Positions 35,184 through 47,315 of a stretch of DNA of 64,000 nucleotides are shown here, in pieces. How positions within the stretch are numbered: position 1 is the first letter of the stretch; every line of letters begins with the position of its first letter. Under the pieces are notes generated by a model, which was given only the letters and a program-made list of their open reading frames with translations, did not search any database and was not told the DNA's origin. This DNA is from Eupeodes corollae (Eukaryota; Arthropoda; Insecta; Diptera; Syrphidae), in assembly GCF_945859685.1 (NCBI RefSeq), contig NC_079148.1, positions 120,448,589-120,512,588 of the forward strand. The letters run 5' to 3'. The translations under genes and the position numbers were made by a program.

Positions 35184-36559
35184 TGGAGCTGACGGCATCG
35201 CTGCCGAACTATTCAAAGCAGCATGCGATCACTTGGTACGGAGCATGCACCAACGCATCTACAAAATATGGTCGGAAGAAAGCATGCCCGATGAGTGGAA
35301 TTTCAGCATAATGTGCCCGATACATAAGAAAGGAGACCCTCTAAACTGCGCCAACTACAGAGGCATCAGTCTCCTTAACATTGCGTATAAGATCCTCTCT
35401 GCCGTACTATGTGAACGTCTGAAGCCATTCGTCAACAACCTGATTGGTCCTTATCAGTGTTGCTTCAGATCTTGGAAAAAAACCAGGAGCTTCAAATCGA
35501 TACCCACCATCTCTTTATCGATTTTAAAGCCGCGTATGACAGCATCTATAGAGAAGTGCTCTACCGAGCAATGTCTAGTTTTGGCATCCCTGTCAAACTT
35601 ATCCGTTTGTGCAGAACGACGATGGAAAATGCACGCTACTCTATCAAGGTCGGAAAAGATCTTACCGATGCATTTGATGTCAAAAAAGGTTTTAGACAAG
35701 GCGATGCACCGTCATGCGACTTCTTCAACATCGTTCTGGAAAGAATTGTGCAAAACTCAACCGTCAATACTAGAGGCATAATCTTCCAAAGGTCCATCCA
35801 ATTACTCGGATACGCAGATGATATTGACATAATTGGAAGATCAAAGCGTGATGTCAGTGGAGCGTTTTTGAGCATTGCGACGGAAGCGAAGAAGATGGGT
35901 TTAGTGGTCAATGAGGGCAAGACCAAGTATATGCTGTCATCAAAAAAGACACTGAACGACGACGTCTTGGAAAAAACGTCACCATGGACAGCAATAACTT
36001 TGAGGTAGTTAAGGACTTTGTCTATCTAGGCACCGCTATTAATACAGACAACGACACCAGCGCTGCAATCAAACGAAGAATAACTCTTGCAAGTCGCTGC
36101 TTCTTTGGACTTAGAAGGCAATTGACAAGTAAAGTCCTCTCTCGAGCATGTAAAATCACCATCTACAAGACACTCATCATCCCGGTTCTCATTTATGGCG
36201 CTGAGGCCTGGACCCTGTCAAAGAAAGTTGAGAGCGTCTTAGGATGCTTCGAGAAAAAAATTCTTCGGGTGATTTTTGGACCCGTACGCATAGATGGAGA
36301 ATGGAGGAGAAGATATAACGACGAACTGTACGGGCTGTACAGCGACATTAATTTAGTTAACAGAATTAAAGTCCAACGGCTTAGATGGCTAGGTCATGTA
36401 GAGTGGATGGACATCAACGCTCCAGTGCGGAAGGTCTTCGAATCCAATCCAAAGGGACGACGCAGTAGAGGAAGACCGCGACTCAGGTGGCGCACCCAGG
36501 TGGGGGAGGACCTCAACCAACTTGGCGTGCGAAACTGGAAACAGCTAGCTAGGGACTGA
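35184..36559 (+). pseudogene. Reverse transcriptase remnant of the RTE-like LINE
   Basis: Reverse transcriptase motifs read in order: CPIHKKGDPLNCANYRGISL, then FIDFKAAYDSIYR, then GFRQGDAPSCDFFNIVLE, then the catalytic YADD at about 35811, VNEGKTKYML, FVYLGTAIN and the C-terminal GRRSRGRPRLRW. The frame changes near 35456 (small deletion after PYQC) and near 35975. The catalytic YADD is retained but the protein cannot be made whole. The best match in my knowledge is the endonuclease-reverse transcriptase group often annotated as RTE; the clade is not certain. Confidence 0.85.
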
Positions 36560-36633
36560 GATGGCTGGAGATGCATGTTGGTTGAGGCCCACGTCCGCCC
36601 AGGACTGTAGCGCCACCTTAAGTAAGTAAGTAA
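35184..36633 (+). mobile_element. 5'-truncated RTE-like LINE
   Basis: It is flanked by a 13-bp direct repeat, GCAACCACCCTGC at 35171 and GCAACAACCCTGC at 36634. The 3' end is a (TAAG)n run at 36618-36633. These are marks of target-primed reverse transcription. The upstream endonuclease domain is absent, so it starts within the reverse transcriptase. It is nested at the right side of the hAT copy. Confidence 0.85.
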
Positions 36634-36649
36634 GCAACAACCCTGCCCT

Positions 36650-38968
36650 GTATCCTTTTTAAAAATCCTGCCAACTACTACTAAATCAATTAGAGCCAGA
36701 TTTTTCTCAGAGTTCATCGGTTGCATCGAAAACCCCTTCTTCACATAAAATACTGAAGAAAACTTTAAGCTTGACCTAATTAAGAAATAGATCTTTAAGT
36801 CGCCCTACCATGCTCCGAAAAGAAAAAAATCTTTCCTAGCTCCGAAAAGTTATGTTTTCGAGCAGTTGTTGAAAAATTAAAATAAATTATCGTTATCTTA
36901 CGAGGAATATAAATTATAAAAGTCGTATCAATGAAAAAGAATTTAAAACTGAACGGCTAAAATAATTTTGTAATGTATTATTTTACAGACAAAATGATGT
37001 GCGTTGTACAAGATTTAGCTTAAACCGCCTAATAGAAAACGTCAATTAACAACAAAAATATAGTTTTTACTTTTAGTGCACATAGCAATTATCGTTTTAA
37101 TTTACAACAAATTAATAAATAATTAATAAATTCAAATCTCAATGTTACCACTCACTAACATAGTGCTAAACTTTAAATACATTTCACTTAACACTCATTT
37201 TTCTTCACTACAAATAATAATAAATAATAGTTAAATACCCAAACCCAGAAACTTTAACTGAAAATTTTATAAATCGAAATACTAAAACTAATTTTCAAAA
37301 TTCCCGCCAAAAAAACTAACAATAAATTGCATATGTATATGAATGTAAATACCTTTTTGCCATGTGGTTCGTGCACTCGATAAGCGGTATTTCAAAAGAT
37401 CTTTTTTCATCAATTTAAATAATTAATTAATGGCCAGCCTTTATAGAACTGAAATGAAAAACAAGTATGATTTGCGTTTGAATTCCGAATGCACAAATTA
37501 TTTAATAATACATATATTTATTAACTAACCTTTTTCTCAAAAATAACTGTTTAAATTTTACCGCCAAAAAGTATGCTGATAATTTCAGTTGATTTTTTCC
37601 CACTATTTTACACGATAATACCTACACAACAATGACCAGCGATGCTCTAAGAATTAAATTATAGAGAATTTCACTCAAAAAATAAAAACTATTAAATACA
37701 CTTTATATCAAATAGTTATGATTAGGAAAACATTAATTTGTATGTAATATGACTTTTTTTTTAAATTATTAAATTATTTTTTTCCGAATTATTAAAAATT
37801 AATATTATAACAAAATATTTTACTACAAACCAACCGATCGCGAAACAAACTAACGAGAGACTGAATGCTGATATGAACTTGTTTAATCTTGTTAGAATAA
37901 ATCCACCTGTTTCGGTATCTCCCTCTGTTAAGCTGCTGATAGCTTAAAGCTAATCTACCTGTTTCTCTCTCTGTCTGTTAAGAATTTCTAATAGGTGTGA
38001 AATATAGGGAGACTGGGAGAGTGGGAGATAACAAATCGTTTCTCCGTGTGAGTGCAAGATATGTGCCATTTCTTTTTTTTAGATGGGAGAAATAATGAGA
38101 AATGGGGGGATCAATATGTATATATATATATATATATATATACAGTAGTGTTTCGAGTGGAGCTCCTTAAATATTATCGAATTTTGCTACTTTAAGGGCT
38201 TGTTCACATGGTGATATGTACTGGAAGAGTTTTATATTGTATTTATATTAAAACGAAAATCATGTATTTATACGACTGATTTGCAGTCAAAAAATGTACA
38301 CGCCTTATTTTCATATATTTTTGTTCCTCAACAAAACTAAATTTTGATTTTTCACTTTTGCATTTTTTGATTTAAAAAATTAATTTATTTCGGACTTAAG
38401 CTTTCTCGACAACATTTAAAATTACCAAGATAATATTTCATTTATATCATAGTTATAAACATTTATATCAGCAATTTTTAAATCAACAAACAATTTAATC
38501 TTTTCAAGGCGAATAGAAGACTATTGATTTTTATTTGTTGATGTTATTAATTGAATGAAAAAAAGATAAAGATGGGCTTTATATATGTATCAACAATTTA
38601 ATTCATAGTCCTTTTATACTTGAAGTACACATACGTATCTAAAAAAACTTTTTGAACTCAGTTTTAACACAATCACAGTTTCTAAATTAAATAAATTACT
38701 AAATATGTTTATACATTTCATATTCATAAATGATTGATGAAAATGGTCAAAATCCACGAAAGATTTATTTTTTGTAGTTTGATTTCTATTCAAAAATAAT
38801 TGAATTCAAAAGAATTCCCCTTTTATAGATTAAAATCAAAACAATACAAATTTTCAAAATGGGCTGTTATCACAGTTTGTTTAAAAGTCGTAAAAGGAGA
38901 AAGTTTAGCAATTCACTAAGAATTTATCAATTGCATAAAATCATGGCAGTGTTATAGAAAACAAAAAT
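36650..38968. other. Intergenic, no gene seen
   Basis: AT-rich spacer. It contains a (TA)n microsatellite at about 38118-38142 and purine-rich GGGAGA repeats near 38010-38035. No reading frame or element end is convincing. Confidence 0.5.
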
Positions 38969-40546
38969 TCAGGGTAGAAAAAAAAAAAGTGCTAACACAA
39001 CCTTAAAACACGAGAGTTGATATTATTTTCTGTGCTTTGTGGCGAAGATGCCAGCCAAAATTGTGTTGTCAATACTAAACTTTAAACTGAATGCATAGCT
39101 GGAACACGGCTGATTTATAAGATTTTGAGATTTAGTTTTTTGTTAAAAGTCAGACATTTAGAAAATGAATCACTTAATTATCGCCCAACGCATACAAATC
39201 ATTAAAACCTACTAAGAAAATTGGGATTCTGCCACAGCCACATATCGTGCTTTAAGAGCAAATTATAGTTTACATAATCGTTTAACTACGCAAACAGTTG
39301 GTAAAATTTGACTAGACTAGATTGGTTACAGATATTCAAGGCGGTATCAATGAAAATATCGCTGCTTTAAGTGAATGAAGACCCGAATGTGTCGATTACT
39401 CGTCGTTCTTAGAAATAAGGACTGTCTTACGGCATATTATGAGAATGGGTGCTTGAATAACAGGCTCTGGACGCCGATTTTTCGAATGAATTTTCTTCAT
39501 GAAACGAAGCACATTTCTTAAATAAACAAAATTGTCGTATCTGGGGTTCAAAAAAATCACTGTTTGGTGCGCTCTTTGACCTAGAGATGTGATTGGACCT
39601 TACTTCAAACATGACGATGGAATGACTTTCACCATCAATTCGGAGCGCTATAGTCAAATGAAAGCTGATTTTTTTGCCTGCTATTGAAGAATACGACTTG
39701 GAGAATATCGGTTTCAACAAGACGGTGCCACATGTAACACAACTCGAGCGGATATGGCTTTATTGCAAGAGACATTTCCTTGCCACGTAGTTTCTCGTCA
39801 GTCGTGGCGATATCAATTTCCCACCAAGATCATGCAATTTGACACCGCTATACAATTTTTTGTTAGGCTACGTGAAAGACCATGTTTATGCTGATAAACT
39901 TTTAACTCTTACTTATTTACTTAAGACGGCGCTACAGTACTATGTGAACTAGTACCCAACAAACTTCTCCATCTAGCTCGGTCCCTATCTAGATGTCTCC
40001 AGTTTCGCACTCCAAATTGGGTGAGGTCACTTTCGACTTGTGCGCGCCACCTGATCCGCGGTCTTCCTCTACTTCGTTGTCCTGTGGGTGTGGATTCGAA
40101 GACTTTCCGGGCCAGAATATTGGTTTCCATGCGCTCCACGTGACCCAGCCATCTTACTCGTTGGACTTTTACCCTTCTGGCGATGGTGACGTTTTGACCA
40201 AGACGTCGGTGTTGTAGGTCCTTTTTTGAAGACAGCATGTACTTTGTTTTACCCTCATTAACCATTTAACCCATTTTTGCCAGTTCTTTTAACTCTTCAA
40301 CACTTAAAAACCAACATTTGTTCAGTTATGCCAAAATATGTGTCAAAAATTGGTCGAAAAATACCTCAAAAGTATCGATGCTTACAACAATTCGCGTGAT
40401 GGTCATATAAATGGTGTAGCGTTTCATACATCATGTGAACGTTCTAACTTTTTAATACAAAATAAATATCATGGACAAAAATAATGTATATGTGTTTTAT
40501 TTACATTTACATACTTTTGAAACCGCAGAATGGATAACCCTGTATT
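38969..40546 (+). mobile_element. Degenerate mariner-like element
   Basis: The right end reads GGATAACCCTGTAT, the usual end of this mariner group; the left end, near CAGGGT at 38969, is less sure. The transposase is full of frame shifts but follows the family from IQIIKTYYENWDSATATYRAL-like sequence (about 39190) through INSERYSQM, LPAIEEYDLENIGFQQDGAT (second Asp, about 39720) to GYVKDHVYADKL. A LINE fragment splits it at 39911. Confidence 0.75.
39911..40285 (-). mobile_element. RTE-like LINE fragment inside the mariner
   Basis: Minus-strand 3' part of the same LINE family as 35184-36633 (VNEGKTKYMLSSKK at the 5' side, RSRGRPRIRWRAQVESDL toward the 3' side), with the middle deleted. It is flanked by a perfect 12-bp target duplication, CTTTTAACTCTT, at 39899 and 40286, which places the insertion after the mariner had already arrived. 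Confidence 0.88.
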
Positions 40547-41640
40547 TAATTGTTGTTTTGTGAAACTAAAGGCTTGCTTTTTTTTTAAGTTGTATGTATT
40601 TAATAAATGATTATATTCGCCCATATTATATCAAATGCACTTGTAAAAACGAAACTTTACAGCAGGGAAACCGTAGTTCCAAATTGTAATTATTCATTAC
40701 AAAATTGAATACTTTGTAGTAATATATACATATGTTATAGTTGTATTCAATTTTTTAACGCTGTTGCTTTTTATAACTTACTGCAAAAAAAGTTTTTTAA
40801 GGCCTTAAACTAAAATAATCACTTTCCAATGATTGCTGACTCAAAAAATAAACGTGCTATATTGTATACATTTTATATACACATTGCATTTTACAACTGA
40901 TCATTGTATACATGTTTATTTGAATAGTACTATCATCGAAAAGAAAAAAAAAAAACAAAACATTAGAGTGCTGTCAGTACGCAAAATAGTTAAGTGACTG
41001 GAAAACACAATTTATCTATATAAAGGAGAAGCATATACATATCACTACAGTAGGCCTTTTGCCGTAGTTATTTTGCTTGCAAAAAACTTATATTCATTTA
41101 AGTTTAGATTTCGTGAAATTTCTGATTACACTGCACCGATGTAGCTTCACCATTAGAAAATTTGAATTTTCCGAACTCTTTCCTGAATTCGACTATTTCA
41201 TTTTCGTAGCATTCCCATTCCGTCATGAGTTTTCAAATTCCACACAAGAGTAAAAGAGACCAGTATATAATTTTAAAATACACAACAAAAATATTTCTAT
41301 TTCATTCGATGTCACACGTACAAAAAAATCAAAAACACTCTATATAAAGATATAAATCCCCGGTAGACATCTTGGTTTGCCTACAAGCTAAACCGGAAAT
41401 CAGCCTCATAAACTTTTTCATAGTATGCGTGTAATTTCTCCTCTAATTTATTAAATTTCCCCAAAAACCTCAGTAAGTGTGTCTATGTATGCGTGAAAAC
41501 ACGTCAATTTTTCTCGTTGAATTCGTCCACATTACAAATACAACAATGTAAACAAATGGGTTTTGGAGGGTGATACGTACGAAGGATTTATATCTTTACT
41601 AGAGTGTTTTTGAAAAAAATCATTCACCATTTCCAATTGA
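40547..41640. other. Intergenic, no gene seen
   Basis: AT-rich, with no supportable gene, repeat or element end. Confidence 0.45.
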
Positions 41641-42284
41641 AATGTCAAACTAGACTTCATCGTATTTGCAACATCTTGGGTATTTTGTCGTCGGAGTGTT
41701 TTAAAAAAATTTCAATACAAAATAAAAAAATTAAATTCAAAATAAAGTTAATTACCATTTTAATATAAAAATCAACTAAACCTCAAAATTCATACGAAAA
41801 AACAAACCCTATCCCACAATACTTCGTCTCCATTTTCTCCATAAAACGTGAAAAAAGTGACCAAAAAATTATTTTCTTTTTTTTAATGTTTCGTTTCTTT
41901 TATGTCCGCTGTCCCATGTCATAGAAAAAAATCTTTTAAATCAAATAAAAAAGTGTAGAAAGTGCAAAACACCCAGAAAAGAAGAAAGAAAGCAGCAGCA
42001 GATTAGTAACAGTAGAAAAAGTTATAATTTTCTATTATTTTGTTTCTTGATTTTAAAATCGGAAATAAATTTTGTAATCAACCCGAAAGAAATCCAAGAA
42101 ATTTAAAGTAAAGGTTTTACACATAGAGACGTCGTTTTGATGGTTTTAAATTTAAGTTTTTAGAGAAAACAAAATAAAAATAAATCAAAAGTTGAACTGG
42201 TTTTTTATCCATACTGTGCTGCACCTTCTCCTCCTCCTCTTACTTAGAAACTTAAACTTGAAACTACTCCTCCAACGCATTCAG
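41641..42284 (+). other. Candidate non-coding first exon
   Basis: The segment has leader-like composition (A-rich, CAG repeats, no long frame) and ends in the strong donor CAG|GTAAGC at 42284. It lies on the same strand as lqf and could be a distant 5' UTR exon of that gene, which is known in flies for long 5' introns. There is no proof of transcription. Confidence 0.25.
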
Positions 42285-43380
42285 GTAAGCAATATTTTAT
42301 TTAATTTCTACATTTCTTTTCTCCTACTTTTGTGCAATTCCAATTTCTTTTTTATATGCCTTCGCCTTGTGTATTAGTTTTTGTTTTTGCTGCTACAAAA
42401 TAACCTTCTGCAGCGAAGGATAGATAAATAGTTTAAAAAACAAAAAGAAAATTTATAGCAACTTCCTGTTTTCAGATTAAATAGTCAATAGATCGAGTCG
42501 AGTGTATGTAAAAGCTGTTCTTGTTGTTGTTGTTCCTGCTGCTATTGCTTCATATTATGACGAAAATAAAATTTAAAAAAATTGTACTTTGTTAGTTCTC
42601 CGTGCATTTTTATTGAATAATTTATTATCAGAGAAAAAGCATATAGCACCTGATAGAGCAAGAGCATTGCATGTTGATTATTTTCTTACTTATCTGCGTA
42701 CTCAGTCATCTTATATCTTATTAATATTACAAGAATCCATAAGTTGTATAATATTTTTTCCATTTCATAAAATGTAATTTGTTTTATGAGCCTCCAGGGT
42801 CCAGTAGAGTAGGGATAGAGTAAGGCCCTTCCTGTCGACAACGTCGACGATGTAGACGAGTCATTCTTTGTTGCGTTGCCAAGTTTATAGTAACTAGGTT
42901 TGGTGTTGTATAGGTCGGTCTGTTGGGTAGGTAGTAGGTACTTAAGTTTAACTAAGGCAGCACCCACATTAGTCATCTGGAATAATAATAATCTCATCAT
43001 TTCAATAGCTATCGCCATGCCATACTTATAACACCATTCTATATCGTTCGTATCGACTACTATCGCTTCGCTGGCGCTGGGAGAGTCTGTTCTCTGCCTG
43101 TTGTTTCTATTTTGGTTTATTTGGTTATCTTATCTCTACAATTTCTAATTTCTTCCTTTGTTTGTCGTTGTCCAAAACAAAACATTAACTGAATTAAATA
43201 TCATACAAATCTGGAGACAAACAATAAAAATAATGAAAATGGATATGGATGGAAATTAAGAGAAAGAACCATTTGCGTGTTTTGAAATACCAACAGACAA
43301 AGTTGTTGTGTTTTGTTTGTATCTCAACGGTTTAATTGATTTCATTAAGCTCAAGGAAACGTTTTAACAATATAATCAAG
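42285..43380. other. No gene seen
   Basis: AT-rich, with a short GTTGTT run near 42520. Nothing else can be supported. Confidence 0.4.
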
Positions 43381-43422
43381 ATGTCGTCGGTCGTGGAGAT
43401 CCAAAGATATTATATATTTGAG
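43381..43422 (+). other. Candidate first coding exon, 14 codons
   Basis: ATG in good context (ATCAAGATG) opens a 14-codon frame, MSSVVEIQRYYIFE, which ends exactly at a donor GAG|GTAATA in phase 0. It is preceded by leader-like sequence. It could be an alternative N-terminus for a downstream plus-strand gene, but no partner exon is identified. It may be chance. Confidence 0.25.
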
Positions 43423-43794
43423 GTAATATCTATTAATGAGTTTTATTTGTCTGAATAAATAATACAATTGTTATTGTTTTGCATTCATTTTTATATTAAA
43501 AGTAGAACTGAGAAGAAGTTAGATAATAGTAGATTCAGACTACTACAATTCAGACATTTTGGAATAAATTCGATAAGAATCTCTTATTGAATATGGGCAA
43601 ACAAATTTGTCAAGAATATCAATAACTTGTATTCTGTTTTTGCTTTCTAAGTTGTTTTTCGTACTTCAATACCGTGAATTTCAACAATGATAGAATGCAC
43701 ACAAAAACTAACTTGCTAACTTGTAACTTCAAGAATTCACAATTTTGTCTGTACATTTTCTAAGTTTTTTTTTTTTTTAATATTCTTTACTTTA

Positions 43795-44130
43795 CTTATG
43801 TACTTACTTACTAAAGGTGGAGCTACAGTCCGGGGCGGACCTGGGCCTCAACCAACATGCGTCTCCTGCCAGCTTTACTTCTTAATTGCCTTCTAAGTCC
43901 AAAGAAGCAGCGATTTGCAAGAGTTATTCTTCGTTTGATCTCAGCAATGTTTTCGTTGTCTGTGTTAATAGAGGTGCCTAGGTAGACAAAGTCCTTAACT
44001 ACCTCAAAGTTATAACTGTCCATGGTGACGTCTTCTTAAAGATGTCGTTGTTCAATGTCCTTTTTTGATGACAGCATAAACATGGCCTTGCCCTCATTGA
44101 CTGCTAAACCCATCTTTTTAACTTCCGTCT
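43795..44130 (-). mobile_element. RTE-like LINE fragment
   Basis: The minus strand shows the same FEVVKDFVYLGTSINTDN and ITLANRCFFGLRRQL segments as the copy at 36000, and then jumps to the 3' end. TTTACTTTA occurs at both borders (43786 and 44131) as a likely 9-bp target duplication. It is truncated at the 5' end and deleted internally. Confidence 0.85.
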
Positions 44131-45078
44131 TTTACTTTATAACGAAAAATTAATAATGAAATGAAATGACCAAGTTCTTTTGAATCAAATATTAAAAAAA
44201 AAAACCTTTGTAATTTTTTAAAGTGGATCTTGCTTGTTTTTTATTTGATATAAAACAAATTTATTATTTTATCGATTTCATAATATGTTTTCATGTTTAA
44301 GTTGATAACGTTATAATGTAAGCTTTAAATCATTAATGATGACTAAACTTTAGGGGAAGAAAATATTATAAAATAGTTTGTGAATAATATTATAATATTA
44401 CTAGGAATGTCATATTACATTTTTTTTTAAAGAAAACAATCCATTTTACAAAAAGATAGTTTTAATAAAATGTTCTTCAAAAGAGAAAATAGTGTAACAT
44501 TTGGAATAAAACATTCTCCTATTTATTGTAACGTTCGAGTAATAAGACATATAAGGTCCTTTATTTATTATAAAATAGTCATTTCCCTAATATTTCAAAT
44601 CAAATTAAAATACCTGTATTTTGAGCCTAGAAAATTTATATGTAGTTTTCCTGAACACAAGAGCTGAAAGGAAGGTGTGCTTTTTTGCTTTAAGGAAAAA
44701 TCAATCAATACAAATTTAATGTTAAAGATCTATTCTATTCTATTTCAGACTAGACAATTTGATATGCTCTTAAAAACAGCTGTATTGAATCGGATTAATC
44801 ATTAAATAACGTCCCTATAAAATATACATAACTTATTGAAGTTTTAAGCCATCTTCAGATTGAAACTTTATTCATATCATCTTATTTGCCACTTCATAGA
44901 AAAAAGCTTTTTTAACTTTTTGTAACATTTTTTTTTAAACAACGACACATATTCTGTCTTAGGATAAATCAACAAATGGTTAGGACTCCCATATTAAAAC
45001 TTTTAAATAATAATTAGAATAATTGTCGTTCAAAAATTGTTTTGCTTGGTTTTTAAATATTATAATGCTAACTTGATA
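44131..45078. other. No gene seen
   Basis: AT-rich spacer without recognisable features. Confidence 0.45.
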
Positions 45079-45206
45079 GTCAAGTTAGCAATACCAACCC
45101 TCAAAATATGCAAATGTGCAACAATTTTTTTCTTTTACGACAAATTCATGACAATTAATCCAAATATTAGATTCCTAAAATTTTAAAGTTGGATTGCTAA
45201 CTTGAC
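45079..45206. mobile_element. Small MITE-like inverted repeat
   Basis: GTCAAGTTAGCAAT at 45079 is repeated in inverse orientation at 45193-45206, enclosing about 100 bp. A third copy of the motif (TGCTAACTTGA) directly precedes the left end and makes an 11-bp perfect palindrome with it. The class is unknown. Confidence 0.45.
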
Positions 45207-45443
45207 ACATCTCAAATCCAAATCAAACTAACAACAGGAAATTGAATAAGGCAGGTCCAGACAACGTAGGGGCCTTAAGTTTTAGTCAACTGTGCCAAAA
45301 AAAATTATGATCTACAAAAAAAAACCTTACACTTGTTATAAGTCCATCATAAGTTGTGTTTTTCGTATTGTTACAAAAAAGTTTTTATTCCTCTTCCAAT
45401 ATGACAAAGATCCTCTTGCACAAACATTTAAAATACATTTTTA

Positions 45444-45900
45444 CTAGGTGACCCGACAAACGTTGTTTTGTCGTATGAATACTTTGTAGAGAATATTTTG
45501 ATAGTATATTTGTCCGTGTGGAAAACATGAATTGCTCAAATCTAAATTGAACACGCATATTTACTTTCAGTTGTACTTTTTCAACACAACGCCACAGTGA
45601 CGATCATTTTAAGCACGCGTTGAACACATCAGCGTACGTTGAACGCGGAATAAGCGTTGTGTCAGCACTGTGGACATGAATTAATGTTTTCTTATATTGC
45701 AAACTCCATCTGGATTATTTTGAATATTTAGTGGCAGTTTAATAACTGAATAAGCTGTTCTGCCTTCATCCAACAAAGTTGCCGCAATTCCAGAAGATGT
45801 AACAGCCAATGCGATACCATTATTTGATCGCATAGTGTCACTGAATACTATCGTAAGATCATTGCACCGCATACGATGTTGATGCAATTAAACCACAGCA
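45444..45900 (-). mobile_element. Helitron 3' end fragment
   Basis: On the minus strand the element ends in CTAG at 45444 followed by host T. The CTAG is preceded by the hairpin CGACAAA...TTTGTCG and a short linker, the hallmark of a Helitron terminus. The 5' end is not seen. Confidence 0.75.
45681..45887 (-). pseudogene. PIF1-type Helitron helicase fragment
   Basis: The 68-codon minus-strand frame contains RSNNGIALAVTSSGIAATLL, DEGRTAYSVIKLP and NIQNNPDGVC, which match the helicase domain (just after the Walker A motif) of insect Helitron Rep-helicases. The P-loop and the Rep domain are missing, and the fragment is joined almost directly to the 3' terminus, so most of the element is deleted. 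Confidence 0.78.
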
Positions 45901-46473
45901 CTTTGAATTTTTAAGAATTTTCTTATAAAGGACCATTACACATTTATTTTGTTCGTTTGAATATTGGTTTCTTATTTCCCTTGTTGAAACAAAATAAACA
46001 TCACATTTACAAACCAAAAATATTTCTTAACTGTTGTACCATAATTTAATAATTTTACAGTTTAGTTTAGAGTTTACAGTTAATTGCTTACAGTGGACAG
46101 TGTGCAACATCACAAACTAAGAACCTGTTCTGGATTTTGTGAGTTAAGTTACATTTAACTTTTACTTTGTAGCAATTTAAATTTTGTTTCCAAGTTTGCC
46201 TCTGCACACTTTTATAAAAATATCTTTCTAGATGAGCTTTAGAAACATAAATAGTGTTTCATTGCCAATTAAATTGTTTACAATTTCTTGAAAATTCTAT
46301 TTAGCGACCAATAAATGTTTCTAGTATAAGCACAAAAACACACATGTGTATTTTGAAATTCATTTTTATGGGAATTTGAGCGATTTTTTTCCTCGAAATA
46401 ATTCTTTTTGGTCGAAGATCAAAATTTTATAATTCAAAGGACAGTAAGCTACATACATACAGATTTTTTGGTT
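45901..46473. other. No gene seen
   Basis: AT-rich sequence with nothing that I can support. Confidence 0.4.
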
Positions 46474-47315
46474 TACGTACTTTCTTAAGGTGGCGCTACA
46501 GGCCTGTGTGAACTAGGGCCTCACCCAAAAAACTTCTCCATCTAGCTCGGCCTCTAGCTAGATGTCTCCAGTTTCGCGCTCTAAGATGGGTGAGGTCACT
46601 TTCCACTTGTGCGCCATACCTGATTCACGGTCTTCGTCTACTGTGCTATCCTGTGGGTGTGGATTCGAAGACTTTCTGGGCCGGAGCATTGGTTTCCATA
46701 CGTGACCCAGCCATCTTAGTCGGTGGACTTTTACCCTTCTGACTAAGTCTACGTCGCTGTACAGCTCATCGTTCCATCTTCTCCTCCACTCCCCATCGAT
46801 GCATACGGGACTGTAGATCACACGAAGAACTTTTGTCTCGAACCGACCCAAGGTGCTTTCATCCGCTTTTGTCATAGTCCATGCTTCTGCACCGTATAGC
46901 AGGACGGGGATGATAAGGGTCTTATATGGCGACACTTTGGTCCCTCTCGAGAGATGGCTTTACCACTCAATTGCTTTCTTAGTCCAAAGAAACAGCGATT
47001 AGCAAGAGTTATTCTGCGTTTGATCTCAACGCTGGTGTAGATTTCTGCGTTAATATCGTTGCCTAGGTGGACGAAGTCAACGTCTGTCGATGGTGACGTT
47101 TTGACCAGGACGTCAGTGTTGTAGGTCCTTTTTTGACGAAAGCATGTACTTTGTTTTGTCGTTAAACCCATTTTTGCCGCCTCTGCCTCAGTACTCACAA
47201 AAGCCATATTGACATCACGGTGAGTTCTTCCGATTATGTCAATGTCATCAGCATATGCTAGTAATTGGACATACTTTTGAAAGATAGTGCCTTTAGTGTT
47301 GATGTGTGTGGTTTG
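46474..47315 (-). mobile_element. RTE-like LINE fragment, longest minus-strand copy
   Basis: The 3' end (complement of GCGCCACCTTAAG) is at the low-coordinate side. The homology then covers GRPRIRW-like remnants, IYKTLIIPVLLYGAEAWT, RITLANRCFFGLRKQL, the KTKYML region (degenerate) and the YADD region near 47250. Several frame shifts are present. It is truncated upstream of the YADD box. No clear target duplication. Confidence 0.82.

Noticed and set aside
35636..35926. Minus-strand frame over the LINE reverse transcriptase
   Set aside because: Antisense shadow of a clearly recognised reverse transcriptase.
42686..43018. 110-codon minus-strand frame
   Set aside because: No domain or coding-like codon bias. 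It overlaps a purine-rich non-coding stretch, so it is probably chance.
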